Below, piece after piece: positions 44,682 through 53,799 of a stretch of DNA of 64,000 nt. The DNA lies in NCBI GenBank assembly GCA_964592425.1, contig CAZQCG010000010.1:69250-133249 (forward strand). Reading direction: 5' to 3'. The notes beneath the pieces were generated by a model. It was not told the origin of the DNA and ran no database searches. It saw only the letters and a list, made by a program, of their open reading frames with translations. Origin of the DNA: Viridilinea sp964592425 (GTDB taxonomy: Bacteria; Chloroflexota; Chloroflexia; Chloroflexales; Chloroflexaceae). Each line of letters starts with the position of its first letter. Position 1 is the first letter of the stretch. The translations under genes and the position numbers were made by a program.

Positions 44682-45758
44682 ATGAGCAACAACCTACTAC
44701 AGCCGATCGTGACCGAACCGCGCCTGGCCGAACCAATCTGGGGCGGTGCAAGCCTCGCCGCGTGGCTCAACCTACCTGAGCCCTGGCCTGAACGTCTTGG
44801 TGAGAGTTGGCAAGTCTTCGATACGAACCGCATTGTCAACGGCCCCTATGCTGGCAAGTCACTCAGCGACCTGGTGAGTGCCTACGGGGCCGAGATGGTT
44901 GGCACCCGTGCCATCGAAAGCTACGGCATCGATTTCCCGCTGCTGGCCAAGTTTATTGAAGCCGCCGATCACCTTTCGATCCAGGTACACCCCGATGATG
45001 CCTACGCTCACCGGGTCGAGGCTGGCTCAGGTTTCCACGGCAAAACTGAAGCCTGGTATATTGTCGATGCCGTCCCCGGTGCCAGCATCACCTATGGGCT
45101 GAACCGAACCTGCGACCGTGAAACCTTCGCCGCAGCGATTGCCGACGGCAGCGTCGAGCGCTTTATGAGCTATATGCCTGTAGCGCCGGGCGATGTGATC
45201 TTCGTACCGGCGGGAACCTTGCACGCCATTCATGCCGGGATTTTGCTCTTTGAGATCCAGCAGAAGTCCAATCTAACCTACCGGGTCTATGACTATGACC
45301 GGCGTGATGTGCGTACCGGCTTGCCCCGTGAGTTGCACCTGGAACGGGCGCTCGAGATCAGCGAGCTGGCCCCGGCAACCAGCGGCAAGGTCGTACCCCT
45401 GCGCCTGGGGCCGAACCGCGACCTGCTGATCGCCTGTCATGCTTTTGCCCTTGAGCGCTGGCGAGGCCTAGTTGAGATGAGCACCGAGCCCGGCAGCTTC
45501 GAGATCTGGACGGTGGTCGCTGGCAAAACCACGCTCAGCTGGGCCGCAGGCAGCCTCGTCCTGCAACGCGGGGCCTCAGTGGTGCTGCCAGCTGGCCTTG
45601 GTGCGTATAGTATGCGCCCCAATGCCTACGACACCACCCTGCTGCGCGCCTACCTGCCCGACCTTGATCGGATCAGCGCCGAGGCTTTCCGGGTCAGCGG
45701 CGACCCGGTGCGTGTGAATGAGGTGGTGCGCTATATCCAGCCAGGGCTGCGGGTGTGA
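44682..45758 (+). CDS. manA: Mannose-6-phosphate isomerase, class I
   Basis: It interconverts mannose-6-phosphate and fructose-6-phosphate. The 358-residue product shows PIWGG near the N-terminus and the zinc ligands in SIQVHPDDAYA (His), HGKTEAWYI (Glu) and PAGTLHAIHAG (His). It feeds GDP-mannose and polysaccharide synthesis, consistent with nearby wall-related genes. A hairpin (45788-45811) separates it from rsmE. Confidence 0.94.
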   Translation: MSNNLLQPIVTEPRLAEPIWGGASLAAWLNLPEPWPERLGESWQVFDTNRIVNGPYAGKSLSDLVSAYGAEMVGTRAIESYGIDFPLLAKFIEAADHLSIQVHPDDAYAHRVEAGSGFHGKTEAWYIVDAVPGASITYGLNRTCDRETFAAAIADGSVERFMSYMPVAPGDVIFVPAGTLHAIHAGILLFEIQQKSNLTYRVYDYDRRDVRTGLPRELHLERALEISELAPATSGKVVPLRLGPNRDLLIACHAFALERWRGLVEMSTEPGSFEIWTVVAGKTTLSWAAGSLVLQRGASVVLPAGLGAYSMRPNAYDTTLLRAYLPDLDRISAEAFRVSGDPVRVNEVVRYIQPGLRV

Positions 45759-45787
45759 GCATGTTTGCTGGAGCTTGTTGGCGATCT

Positions 45788-45811
45788 AGGGGCGGCCCGC
45801 AAGCCGCCCCT
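45788..45811 (+). other. Hairpin between manA and rsmE
   Basis: AGGGGCGGC (45788-45796) pairs with GCCGCCCCT (45803-45811) around CCGCAA, ending 11 bases before the rsmE ATG, where no ribosome site is seen. It could block or time translation of rsmE, or act as a weak terminator. Confidence 0.5.
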
Positions 45812-45822
45812 GGCGATTGCCC

Positions 45823-46554
45823 ATGAAAAACAGCCTGCGCTTCTTTGTCACCCCCGAAGTGCTGCAGACTGACGCGATCTGCCTGAACGACCGTGACCTG
45901 GCGCACCAGTTGAGCCGCGTGCTACGCCTTGGCCCAGGCGCACGGGTGCTGCTGCTTGATGGACACGGGATGGCCTGTGAAGTTGAGCTACTCGCCCTTG
46001 AGCGTGACAAAGTTCGCGGCATAGTGCGCCAACGCCTGGTTGCTTCCGGCGAGCCAGCCTTGCACCTGAGCATCTACCTGGCGCTGATCCGACCCGAACG
46101 CTTCGAGTGGGCGCTCCAGAAGTGTGTCGAGCTTGGCGCAGCCCGGCTTGTGCCGGTGGCCTGCGCCCGCTCCTTACCGAGTGACCGCGCCGACCAACGG
46201 CGCATCGAGCGCTGGCAGCGCATTCTACGTGAGGCCGCCGAGCAGGCATGTCGGGGGCTGCTGCCCACGATCGAGCCGCCGATCAGCTTCGCAGCGGCCT
46301 GCGCCCGGGTCGCCACTACAGCCCTGCCGATCATCCTCTGGGAGCAAGAAGCACCAGCCCTGCGCGATCGGCTGCCTGGCACGCCACCAGCGACATGCGC
46401 CCTGCTCTCCGGCCCGGAGGGCGGCATCACGCCCGAGGAACTGACACTCGCCCAGGCCCATGGTATCATGCCTGCATCGTTAGGGCCACGTATCCTGCGC
46501 GCCGAGACCGCGCCTGTCGCCGCTGCGGCACTCTTGATCGGCCTGTTGGGGTAG
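45823..46554 (+). CDS. rsmE: 16S rRNA (uracil1498-N3)-methyltransferase RsmE
   Basis: It methylates U1498 of 16S rRNA. The product has about 243 residues with a PUA-like N-terminal domain (RFFVTPEVLQTDAICLNDRDLAHQLSRVLRLGPG) and a SPOUT domain with the C-terminal GPEGGITPEEL and LGPRILRAETAPVAAAALL signatures. The first start could be the TTG at 45817; I prefer the ATG two codons later. No ribosome site is seen. Confidence 0.94.
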   Translation: MKNSLRFFVTPEVLQTDAICLNDRDLAHQLSRVLRLGPGARVLLLDGHGMACEVELLALERDKVRGIVRQRLVASGEPALHLSIYLALIRPERFEWALQKCVELGAARLVPVACARSLPSDRADQRRIERWQRILREAAEQACRGLLPTIEPPISFAAACARVATTALPIILWEQEAPALRDRLPGTPPATCALLSGPEGGITPEELTLAQAHGIMPASLGPRILRAETAPVAAAALLIGLLG

Positions 46555-46611
46555 CGTGTTGGGGTGTTGGGGCGTCAGCTAACGCTGCTACGCCCTTACG
46601 GGGGTGATGGG

Positions 46612-47916
46612 ATGATCCGGACAAGCCATGCCCTGCTCTTCGGGGCAATCACTGTACTGCTGGTTGGGACGCTGGCCTTTGGTACCGGCTGGGTGACTGC
46701 GCGTAGCGTTGGGACGACGCCGCTCGATACGCTGCTTGCCGAATTCGGGCTGAGCGATGAGCGCCAGGCCACGCCTGCCGATCTGCGTGATGAATTTGCG
46801 GTCTTCTGGCGCGTCTGGGCGCTGGTCGAAGGTGAGTTCTACCATACCGAGCCGCTCGATCACCAGCGGATGGTGTATGGCGCGATTAAGGGTATGCTCA
46901 GTTCGCTCGATGACGAATACACCAGCTTCCAGGAGCCCGATCTGGCCGCAGCGAGCCGCGAGTCCATGCAGGGCACCTTCGAGGGGATCGGGGCCTTCCT
47001 GCGCTATGAAGATGGCCAGATCGTGATCGACCGACTCTTCGCCGAAGGCCCGGCTGAACAGGCCGGGGTGCATGCCGGCGATCAGATTGTCGCCATCGAC
47101 GGAGTCGAGCTGACTCCGCTGCTTGCTGGCCTGAGCAATGAGGAGGCCACCGCCATTGCCGTCGAGCGCATCCGTGGCCCCAAAGGCACGGTAGTCACCC
47201 TCAGCCTGCGGCGCCCGCCTGCCGCAGAGACGGTCGAAGTGGCGATCACCCGCGACGAGTTGCCATTGATCACCGTGAACGCCCGCATGATCGAGGATGA
47301 TGTGGCCTATATCCAGATCACCGAATTTAAGGCCAACACCGCCGAGCTCCTTGATCAAGCCCTGCGTGAGTTGATCCCCCAGCAGCCCCGTAGCATTGTG
47401 CTTGACCTGCGTAACAATCCCGGCGGCTACCTACGCACAGCCCAGGAGGTGCTTGGACGTTTCTACAAAGGTGTGGCCCTCTATGAGCAGGAGGGTGGTG
47501 GGGTAGAGAAAGAATTGCCCACCATCCCCGGATCTGCCGAAACACAGCTCTACGACATTCCTATGGTCGTGCTGATCAATAATGGCTCGGCCAGTGCCGC
47601 TGAAATCGTCGCCGGGGCCCTGCGCGACGAGCGCCCCGGCACCACCCTGGTTGGCGAGCGCAGCTTCGGCAAGGGCTCGGTGCAGAACATCCATCAGCTT
47701 GAAGACGGCAGCAGCGCCCGCATCACAATTGCCCGCTGGTTCACCCCTAGCCATGCCTCCATCCACCGCGTCGGCATCACCCCCGAGTACGAGGTCGCCG
47801 CTTCGGACGATCCAGCCTACTCCGTGCCCTGCATCATTGAGGGTGAGAGCGACTGCCACGACGCCCAACTCGCCTGGGGGCTTACGTTCCTCGCCGATAG
47901 ACTCAGCCAGCGCTAG
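46612..47916 (+). CDS. C-terminal processing peptidase CtpA (S41)
   Basis: A 434-residue membrane-bound protease. One N-terminal helix (about 5-30, ALLFGAITVLLVGTLAFGTGW) anchors it outside. A PDZ domain (GTFEGIGAFLRYEDGQIVIDRLFAEGPAEQAGVHAGDQIVAIDG) precedes the core, with NNGSASAAEIVAGALRD (catalytic Ser) and GERSFGKGSVQNI (catalytic Lys), both intact. This contrasts with the S41 lipoprotein at 19439, whose Lys is replaced. The ATG is at 46612. It probably processes wall or membrane proteins. Confidence 0.93.
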   Translation: MIRTSHALLFGAITVLLVGTLAFGTGWVTARSVGTTPLDTLLAEFGLSDERQATPADLRDEFAVFWRVWALVEGEFYHTEPLDHQRMVYGAIKGMLSSLDDEYTSFQEPDLAAASRESMQGTFEGIGAFLRYEDGQIVIDRLFAEGPAEQAGVHAGDQIVAIDGVELTPLLAGLSNEEATAIAVERIRGPKGTVVTLSLRRPPAAETVEVAITRDELPLITVNARMIEDDVAYIQITEFKANTAELLDQALRELIPQQPRSIVLDLRNNPGGYLRTAQEVLGRFYKGVALYEQEGGGVEKELPTIPGSAETQLYDIPMVVLINNGSASAAEIVAGALRDERPGTTLVGERSFGKGSVQNIHQLEDGSSARITIARWFTPSHASIHRVGITPEYEVAASDDPAYSVPCIIEGESDCHDAQLAWGLTFLADRLSQR

Positions 47917-48000
47917 ACTCAGGAACCGAGGCTGTTACTTGCGGGATCTCTTCGGTGAACCCCACCCCAATATGGACGAACAAGAGTCTGAATGGCATGG

Positions 48001-48006
48001 TATACT
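48001..48006 (+). promoter_or_regulatory. Extended -10 box upstream of the pseudokinase gene
   Basis: TGG followed by TATACT at 48001-48006. The leader to the pseudokinase ATG would be about 185 bases and contains the 46-bp repeat. The rest of the 276-base gap shows only G-rich sequence. Confidence 0.45.
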
Positions 48007-48104
48007 GGCCCTCAACAGGCCACGTGAAGCTGTACACCTACAGTTTAGAGTGCTTCGCGCTGGGGATGGGGGTTAGGAGATGGGGGTTGCCTCGTCTGGA
48101 CGCC

Positions 48105-48150
48105 ATCCACCACGCGCAGGTCGGCTCAACCTTTCTGAGAACCACTGTAG
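48105..48150. repeat. 46-bp dispersed repeat, copy 2
   Basis: It matches 36548-36593 with two differences (AACCACTG for AGCCGCTG near the end). As in copy 1, it lies within 50 bases of a gene start, 43 bases before the pseudokinase ATG. Confidence 0.7.
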
Positions 48151-48192
48151 GTAGAGCAAACCAGAGCGATAGGGGCTGTTCAGGCACTGATC

Positions 48193-50094
48193 ATGAGCCT
48201 ACCGCAAGTGACGGTACAGAGTGAGCGCCGCAGCGGTGATAACCTCACCGAGTTGCGTAACTATCGCCTGATCGAGCGTCAGAGTCAGGAAGAGCTCGCC
48301 ACAGTCTACCGTGCCAGCCACCTGACCCTTGACCGTCCGGTGCAGGTACATCTGCTGCGCCGCCACGACTGGATTTCGGCCAGCCGTTTCCAGTTGGCGG
48401 CCCGCCTGGCCGCCCACCTCAGTCACCCCAACCTGGTGCCGGTGATCGATGCTGGCCATGACGAAAAATATGGTGACTACCTGGTCACCCCGGAGCTTGA
48501 CGCACGCCCCCTTAGTGTGCTTCTGCGCGAAGGAGCACTGCCACCGGCGCTCACCGTACGCGTGGTTGCCCAGATTGCCCTGGCCCTCGACTACCTGCAT
48601 AGCCAGCAAATCTTCCACCGCGATGTGCAACCGGCCAATGTCTTCGTTACCAGCGGCGGAGTGGCTTACCTGGCGAACCTGAGCCTGGCGGCTGGCCCCG
48701 ATACGCCTGACCTGAGCAGCATCGACGAGGCCGATTACCTGACACCCTACTCGGCACCTGAACAGCGCCTGGCCCAGGGTGAAGCCGGGGCAGCCCTTGA
48801 TGTCTACAGCCTCGGTGCGCTCACCTTTCATATGCTCTCCGGTGAACTGCCCCCCGCCCCCGGCCTCGAACTGCCCAGCCTTGCCACCCGTGACGCTGGC
48901 CTTGCCCCGGCTGACCGCATCGTGCGGCGTATGCTGGCCAGCGATCCCGCCGCCCGTTTTCCCTCCGCTGGCATAGCTGCCGCTGCGCTCCGCCAGGCTC
49001 TGCGGAGCCTGGTTGATCTGAGCACCGCCGATATGGAGGAGTCACGCTGGGAGACCGGTGCCGAGTGGCTCGAAAACCCGGTCGAGACCGCCCTTGGCCC
49101 GACCCTTGATGAGGGTCTGCGTGACTTTATCGCCCGTGCCCGCCGCCGTGCCGACGACCTGCACCGCCGTGATGTGATCCGCCGCACCCTCAACCGCTGG
49201 AGCCGCGACGGCTTCTTCCGCCGCCGGCCCCTCGGCCAGTTGATTAGCCCCGAGCAAATCGTCAGCTATAACCTCTACTTCTATGAACTGCGCACGCTCT
49301 ACGAGAGTCGTAGCGGCATGCAAGTGCATACCCGCCCCGCTCAGACCGGCGAACTGAGTGCCAACCTGCCCCCCCTCGATCTCTGGAAAGTGGCTGTCAA
49401 CGAGCCGGAAGATGGCCCTTTTGTCGAGGTACGCCCGCAGACCCTGCCTGTCCCCAACTCAAGCCGCCTGGTGGGCTGTAACGAATGCGCCAGCAGTGGC
49501 GGCATCCGCTGCCGCACCTGCAAAGGCAGCGGCACCGTTGAAAAGACGCGCAAAGTCTCTGATCGCGACCGCTCAAGTGCCAGCGAGACTTTCTCGGAGA
49601 CCTGTACGACATGCAAAGGGGTGGGGCGTGAGCCGTGCCCTCGCTGCAACGGCAGCGGCAACCTGATCGAAGAGCAGGTCTTCACCTGGGCACGCCAGGC
49701 CCGGCGTTTCAACAATACCGACGATATCGAAGGGCTACCCGAGGGCTTGATCCGGCGTCGGCTTGAGCCGGTCTTTACCGGTATGATCAACGCCTATGAG
49801 GGTCGCTGGCACAGTGTTGCGCCCCTCGCCGAACTGCTGCGCGCCGCCATCACTGCCGCCGAAGCCGACGAAGATACCCGCATCATCGCCACTGAGTTAA
49901 CCATCCAGGGGGCTCCGATCACCGAAATGGACTTCACGCTTGATGAGAAGCCCCAGCGCCTCTACCTGATCGGCTTCGATAATGAACTGGTCGGTGATTG
50001 GAGCTTGCTCAACTCTGAGCGCGTCATTCTTGCCATAATTGTGGTGCTGCTCAGCTTGCTTGCTGCCCTGGCCCTCTTGCTCACCTTCGTCTGA
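48193..50094 (+). CDS. Pseudokinase with DnaJ-type zinc finger and tail anchor
   Basis: A 633-residue protein with an unusual domain order. Residues 20-280 have the Ser/Thr kinase fold but have lost key residues: no Gly loop, the beta3 Lys replaced by His (VQVHLLRR), HRDVQPANV with Gln for Lys (about 142-150), and the DFG position reading NLS. The SAPEQ motif is kept. Residues 429-490 hold four C-x-x-C-type pairs (CNECASSGG, CRTCKGSG, CTTCKGVG, CPRCNGSG) like the DnaJ cysteine-rich region. The C-terminal helix (about 609-632) is a likely tail anchor. It is thus probably a membrane scaffold or protein-quality factor rather than an enzyme. The ATG is at 48193. Confidence 0.85.
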   Translation: MSLPQVTVQSERRSGDNLTELRNYRLIERQSQEELATVYRASHLTLDRPVQVHLLRRHDWISASRFQLAARLAAHLSHPNLVPVIDAGHDEKYGDYLVTPELDARPLSVLLREGALPPALTVRVVAQIALALDYLHSQQIFHRDVQPANVFVTSGGVAYLANLSLAAGPDTPDLSSIDEADYLTPYSAPEQRLAQGEAGAALDVYSLGALTFHMLSGELPPAPGLELPSLATRDAGLAPADRIVRRMLASDPAARFPSAGIAAAALRQALRSLVDLSTADMEESRWETGAEWLENPVETALGPTLDEGLRDFIARARRRADDLHRRDVIRRTLNRWSRDGFFRRRPLGQLISPEQIVSYNLYFYELRTLYESRSGMQVHTRPAQTGELSANLPPLDLWKVAVNEPEDGPFVEVRPQTLPVPNSSRLVGCNECASSGGIRCRTCKGSGTVEKTRKVSDRDRSSASETFSETCTTCKGVGREPCPRCNGSGNLIEEQVFTWARQARRFNNTDDIEGLPEGLIRRRLEPVFTGMINAYEGRWHSVAPLAELLRAAITAAEADEDTRIIATELTIQGAPITEMDFTLDEKPQRLYLIGFDNELVGDWSLLNSERVILAIIVVLLSLLAALALLLTFV

Positions 50095-50302
50095 TGTTGG
50101 CTGGGAGCGCGTCGCACTGGCCTGTATGTGGGCCGGACGCCCGCGCACCCAGAAAAGCAAGCAAACTTCGTTCACAGACTACTCAGTCTGGCATCAGCAC
50201 CGCTTCAGCCTGCCATAAGTCAGGCTACGCTCAAGTGTGCCCTTGTACAGCGTTTGCTTAGATGCCTACTTCGATCAGGGACGTCTGCCCTGGAGGTGTC
50301 CT

Positions 50303-51640
50303 ATGTTTGCTTCACGCCTTTCACGCTGCTGGGTCTTACTCCCCGCACTATTGATCATTCTTATACTCACGGCCTGTGGCACGCTTGAGCCGGTAGCCGT
50401 CTCGCCATCTCTCAGCCTGCCCACCGCCCAGGTGTTGGCCACCGCTGCGCCCGAACTGCCGCTCCAGATCAGCACGCCAACCGCAACGCCCATCCCGCCG
50501 ACACCAACTCCTATGCCCGTTGTCGCCACCCCGGCACCACTGCCAACCCCACGCGAAGGCCCCGGTGGTCTGCCCTACCCACTGACACTGACCAAGTTGA
50601 ACTTCGGGGTGGTCGGACACCTCTACTACACAGATCGTTATACAACGCTGGCCAAGGCGCGTGAGGTTGGCTTTCGCTGGTTTCGCCAGCAGATCCACTG
50701 GCGTGATATTGAAGACCAGAGCGGCGCTTACTTCTGGGGCGATCTGGACAACATCGTTGCCGATGTCAACGCTGCGGGCATGCTGCTGATGATCAACATC
50801 ACCCGCTCGCCCACATGGTACACAGCCAACGGCTCTGATGGCTTGCCCCAGGATCCAGCCAGCCTTGCGCGTTTCGCCGGTGCCCTCGCCGAGCGCTATC
50901 GTGGACGGGTACATGCCATCCTGATCTGGAATGAGCAGAATCTGGCCTATGAGAATGGCGGCAGCATCGGCCCGGACGACCCTGGTCACTTCGCCGAGAT
51001 CATGGCCGCCTCGTACAATGCGATCAAGGCCGCTGACCCCAGCATCATCGTCGTCGCCGGGGCACCCGCTTCAACGGCCACCAACCATCCTGAAATTGCT
51101 ATGGATACGCTCTCGTATCTACGGGGGCTCTACAGCTATAAGGATGGCATGATCCGCGACTACTTTGACGTGCAGGCGCTGCATCCCGGCGGCTCGGCCA
51201 ACCCGCCCGAAACGCTCTATCCTGCGCAGCCCAGCACTGCCCAGGGCTGGACCGACGACCCTTCGTTCTACTTCCGCCATGTTGAGAACCAGCGCCGGGT
51301 GATGGAAGAGACAGGTATGGGTGATCATCAGGTCTGGATCACCGAGTACGGCTGGGCCACGCCAAACAGCACCCCCGGCTACGAGTTCGGCAACCAGATC
51401 AGCTTCGAGGCCCAGCGTGACTATATCGTCGGGGCCGTCTGGTACACCTTCAACAACTATCCCTGGGTCAGCAACATGTTCCTCTGGAACCTGAACTTCA
51501 CCGTGCTCCAGCGTGAAGCGGGACGTGACCCCATGCACGAACAAGGCTCCTTCAGCATCGTCAACGCCGACTGGTCACCCCGCCCGGCCTTCTGGGGCCT
51601 GCAACAGGCCATCGCCGAGGTGCATGGACGCCAGCCATAA
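50303..51640 (+). CDS. Lipoprotein glycoside hydrolase (clan GH-A-like)
   Basis: A 445-residue exported protein. The signal ends in the lipobox LILTACG, so it is probably a lipoprotein; a Pro/Thr-rich linker follows (about 40-95). The catalytic TIM barrel has LIWNEQNL (acid/base Glu about 211) and WITEYGW (nucleophile Glu about 348), as in clan GH-A families such as GH5 or GH39. GGAGG lies just before the ATG at 50303. Substrate is unknown; polysaccharide of the cell surface or environment is likely. Confidence 0.84.
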   Translation: MFASRLSRCWVLLPALLIILILTACGTLEPVAVSPSLSLPTAQVLATAAPELPLQISTPTATPIPPTPTPMPVVATPAPLPTPREGPGGLPYPLTLTKLNFGVVGHLYYTDRYTTLAKAREVGFRWFRQQIHWRDIEDQSGAYFWGDLDNIVADVNAAGMLLMINITRSPTWYTANGSDGLPQDPASLARFAGALAERYRGRVHAILIWNEQNLAYENGGSIGPDDPGHFAEIMAASYNAIKAADPSIIVVAGAPASTATNHPEIAMDTLSYLRGLYSYKDGMIRDYFDVQALHPGGSANPPETLYPAQPSTAQGWTDDPSFYFRHVENQRRVMEETGMGDHQVWITEYGWATPNSTPGYEFGNQISFEAQRDYIVGAVWYTFNNYPWVSNMFLWNLNFTVLQREAGRDPMHEQGSFSIVNADWSPRPAFWGLQQAIAEVHGRQP

Positions 51641-51647
51641 GGGGTGG

Positions 51648-52247
51648 TCACGGCCTGCTTTGGGTCACCAGGATCGACCATGTGACACCAGGGCGTCCAC
51701 CGTCGGCTTCGTCGCTCTGGAAGAGTGGGCTCAAGCCGAGCGTGTGACAGTGTTGGAGCAGATCGGCAGCCGCCAGAGCTGTATAGAGCCGTCCATCCGG
51801 CTCACGCTCAGCGGGGGTCTGGCTGGCCCGGTAAGTGAGCACCAGCCGCCCAGCGGGGGCCAGGATGCGCCGCAGGGCGGCCAGCGCAGGTACCAGGGCA
51901 GCGGCGGGCAAATGCATCAGCACGGCACTGCAGAGGACGTTGTTATAAGCAGCGTCAGCGATGCCCACAAGCTCAGGCAGGTCGGCCTGGCGCAGATCAA
52001 GTTGCGGATAGGCCGCTCGGGCTGCCGCAAGCATGCCCAGCGAAGCGTCATAGCCGACCGTGGGGAAACCGGCCTGGTTCAGCCAGGCCGTATCACGGCC
52101 ACTGCCGCAGCCGATATCAGCCGTCGGCGCGGCGGGTCTGAACCAGCGCAGCAGCAGGTTGTGCAACGCAGCCGGTTGCTTGTCGCGCTGGGCAGCGGCA
52201 AAAGCCGCCGCTTGCGCATCATAGGTGGCAATCGTAAGCGCATCCAT
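51648..52247 (-). CDS. Class I SAM-dependent methyltransferase
   Basis: A 199-residue methyltransferase. The SAM motif is ADIGCGSGRDTAWLNQAGF (about 45-60), followed by VGYDASLGMLAAARAAYP (acidic site) and LRQADLPELVG. It resembles small tellurite-resistance or UbiE-like enzymes. The ATG at 52245-52247 has GGAG at a good distance upstream; the frame extends to 52280. Substrate unknown. It is convergent with the glycosidase gene, seven bases apart. Confidence 0.83.
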   Translation of the reverse strand: MDALTIATYDAQAAAFAAAQRDKQPAALHNLLLRWFRPAAPTADIGCGSGRDTAWLNQAGFPTVGYDASLGMLAAARAAYPQLDLRQADLPELVGIADAAYNNVLCSAVLMHLPAAALVPALAALRRILAPAGRLVLTYRASQTPAEREPDGRLYTALAAADLLQHCHTLGLSPLFQSDEADGGRPGVTWSILVTQSRP

Positions 52248-52295
52248 ACGCTGTTCTCCTGCCCATTGCTCAAAGCCCACGCAGCGCCAGGCGGC

Positions 52296-53123
52296 TCAGT
52301 CTACAACCTTGCCACGCATCAGCAGATCGCGGCCCTGGACAAGCAGGCCGATCTGCGACAGCCCCAGCCAGAGCAGGAGCAAGATCAGCAAGCTACGCGC
52401 CACGATGAACCAGGCAGGGGCGGCGGCGCGTACATGCTCCAGTTCAGCTTGCAGATCGGCCACTACGGTCTGGTAGGAACTGATAATAGTACGCGCCTCG
52501 CCCAGACTGCTCTCGATTGCCGCAATGCCATCGGCCACCTCGGCCAGGTCGCGGCTCAACTGATCGAGATTCTCTCCGGTCGTCGCCAGACCCGTAGCCA
52601 CTTCGCCAAGCGAGGCGGGGATCGGGGCAAGACTGTCATTCACCTCACTGATGGACTGGGCCAGAGGCACTTCGGGATTGTAGTTCACACCGACAAAAGT
52701 CAAGCCACCGAGCACCCGATCAACGATCTGGGCTGTCGCCTGGGCCGAACTGAGCGCCTGACGGGTCGCCGTGATCGTCTCAGGCAGATTCTCGCCGGTC
52801 AGTGTCTCCAGAGTAATGATTGTCGGCCCAGTCTCACGCACAGCCTCTGTTGCACCAAGGATGGCCAGTTCCAGCGAGCTCAGGGTACTCTGCACCTCAA
52901 CCAGGGTGGTGTCAGCCAGTTCAAGCCCGCCAGCAGTGGTCGTAAGAGCCTGGCCGAGGGTGTTCAACTCACGCTGCAGGGCACCCTCAGCGGCGGCACT
53001 GATCACCAGCGTAACGATCAGCCCGGCCAGGCTGAGCAACATACCCAGCAGGCCGGTACCAATCAGCAACGGGCCAAGCACCTGCTGCCAGCTGCGTTTG
53101 GCGGATGTGGGCGCGGGCTGCAT
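52296..53123 (-). CDS. Membrane protein with long central coiled coil
   Basis: A 275-residue protein. One N-terminal helix (about 16-44, GPLLIGTGLLGMLLSLAGLIVTLVI), a long helical middle (about 45-230, Thr/Ala/Leu/Glu-rich heptads such as STLSSLELAILGATEAV) and one C-terminal helix (about 238-258). The layout resembles MCE- or septum-linked membrane coiled-coil proteins, but I cannot name a family. The ATG at 53121-53123 has GGAG upstream (TGAGGAG). The frame continues to 53357 but without coding character. A TATACT lies upstream on the minus strand at about 53160. Confidence 0.68.
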   Translation of the reverse strand: MQPAPTSAKRSWQQVLGPLLIGTGLLGMLLSLAGLIVTLVISAAAEGALQRELNTLGQALTTTAGGLELADTTLVEVQSTLSSLELAILGATEAVRETGPTIITLETLTGENLPETITATRQALSSAQATAQIVDRVLGGLTFVGVNYNPEVPLAQSISEVNDSLAPIPASLGEVATGLATTGENLDQLSRDLAEVADGIAAIESSLGEARTIISSYQTVVADLQAELEHVRAAAPAWFIVARSLLILLLLWLGLSQIGLLVQGRDLLMRGKVVD

Positions 53124-53204
53124 AGGCTGGTTTCTCCTCAGACAAAAGCGGTAGCCCCAGTATAGTACTCTTTTCCCTAGCGTTGTATCGCAGGTACTCA
53201 GTAT

Positions 53205-53221
53205 GTAGGGGCAATCCCTAC
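53205..53221. repeat. Small hairpin in the 53.1-53.8 kb gap
   Basis: GTAGGG-GCAAT-CCCTAC, a perfect 6-base stem and 5-base loop. It sits in the 676-base gap between the coiled-coil protein gene and maf; its role is unclear. Confidence 0.4.
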
Positions 53222-53635
53222 GGGGTGGCCTACTACACCCCCGATCCCATTGCCTTGCGGCGTTTGGGATTGCATATGCGCCCTTTGATGCTTTTGCCTG
53301 ATGGTGATTCTCTCGCCTACGACCAATCTGCTTGACGTTCTCTAGGTTCTTCCGCACCCGTCTGGCTTTTCACCACTGTTCCTAGGGTCATCGAGTCTTG
53401 GCTATTCGCACTACTCATGGGCATATACGACGATCATTTTACCTGTCACTCGCTTTTGTGACAGAACCGCCAATGATCTTGTTCAGGTGCCACACCACAG
53501 GAGCACGGTGATGGTTTCAGTATAGCACAAAAGTTTGTATCTTACAAGGCCAGAAGTCGCAGCAAAACGCAACAAAACGCCTTGTTTCTTGTAAACGTTT
53601 AAGATACCCGAGAACACAGCTATAGATCCTGAGAA

Positions 53636-53706
53636 AAAGAATCTGGAAGTTGGCGCTTGGTGAGCGCATCAGGAAGCGGCAGAACCTACGGCCTTCCAGA
53701 TTCTTT
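53636..53706. repeat. 14-bp inverted repeat spanning 71 bases
   Basis: AAAGAATCTGGAAG (53636-53649) and its exact inverse CTTCCAGATTCTTT (53693-53706) flank a 43-base loop, in an AT-richer part of the gap before maf. It may be a remnant of a miniature element or a structured RNA. No target duplication is obvious. A weak 84-residue antisense frame (53517-53771) covers it, but I do not take it as a gene. Confidence 0.55.
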
Positions 53707-53799
53707 ATCTGACTGACTATAGCGGCTGTCTTGCGGTTTAGGTGTGTGCATGCTATCATCGCCGCATTCACGCTGATCTCTGGCTGCGGTTTTTGAAGG

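Noticed and set aside
51513..53165. 550-residue plus-strand open frame over the methyltransferase and coiled-coil genes
   Set aside because: It is the shadow of two leftward genes with good ribosome sites and SAM-binding or membrane features; its composition (Gln, Arg, His) is that of an antisense frame.
53517..53771. 84-residue minus-strand frame in the gap before maf
   Set aside because: Composition is unlike the neighbours, no ribosome site is seen, and it is interrupted by an inverted repeat; it is more likely chance in an AT-richer stretch.
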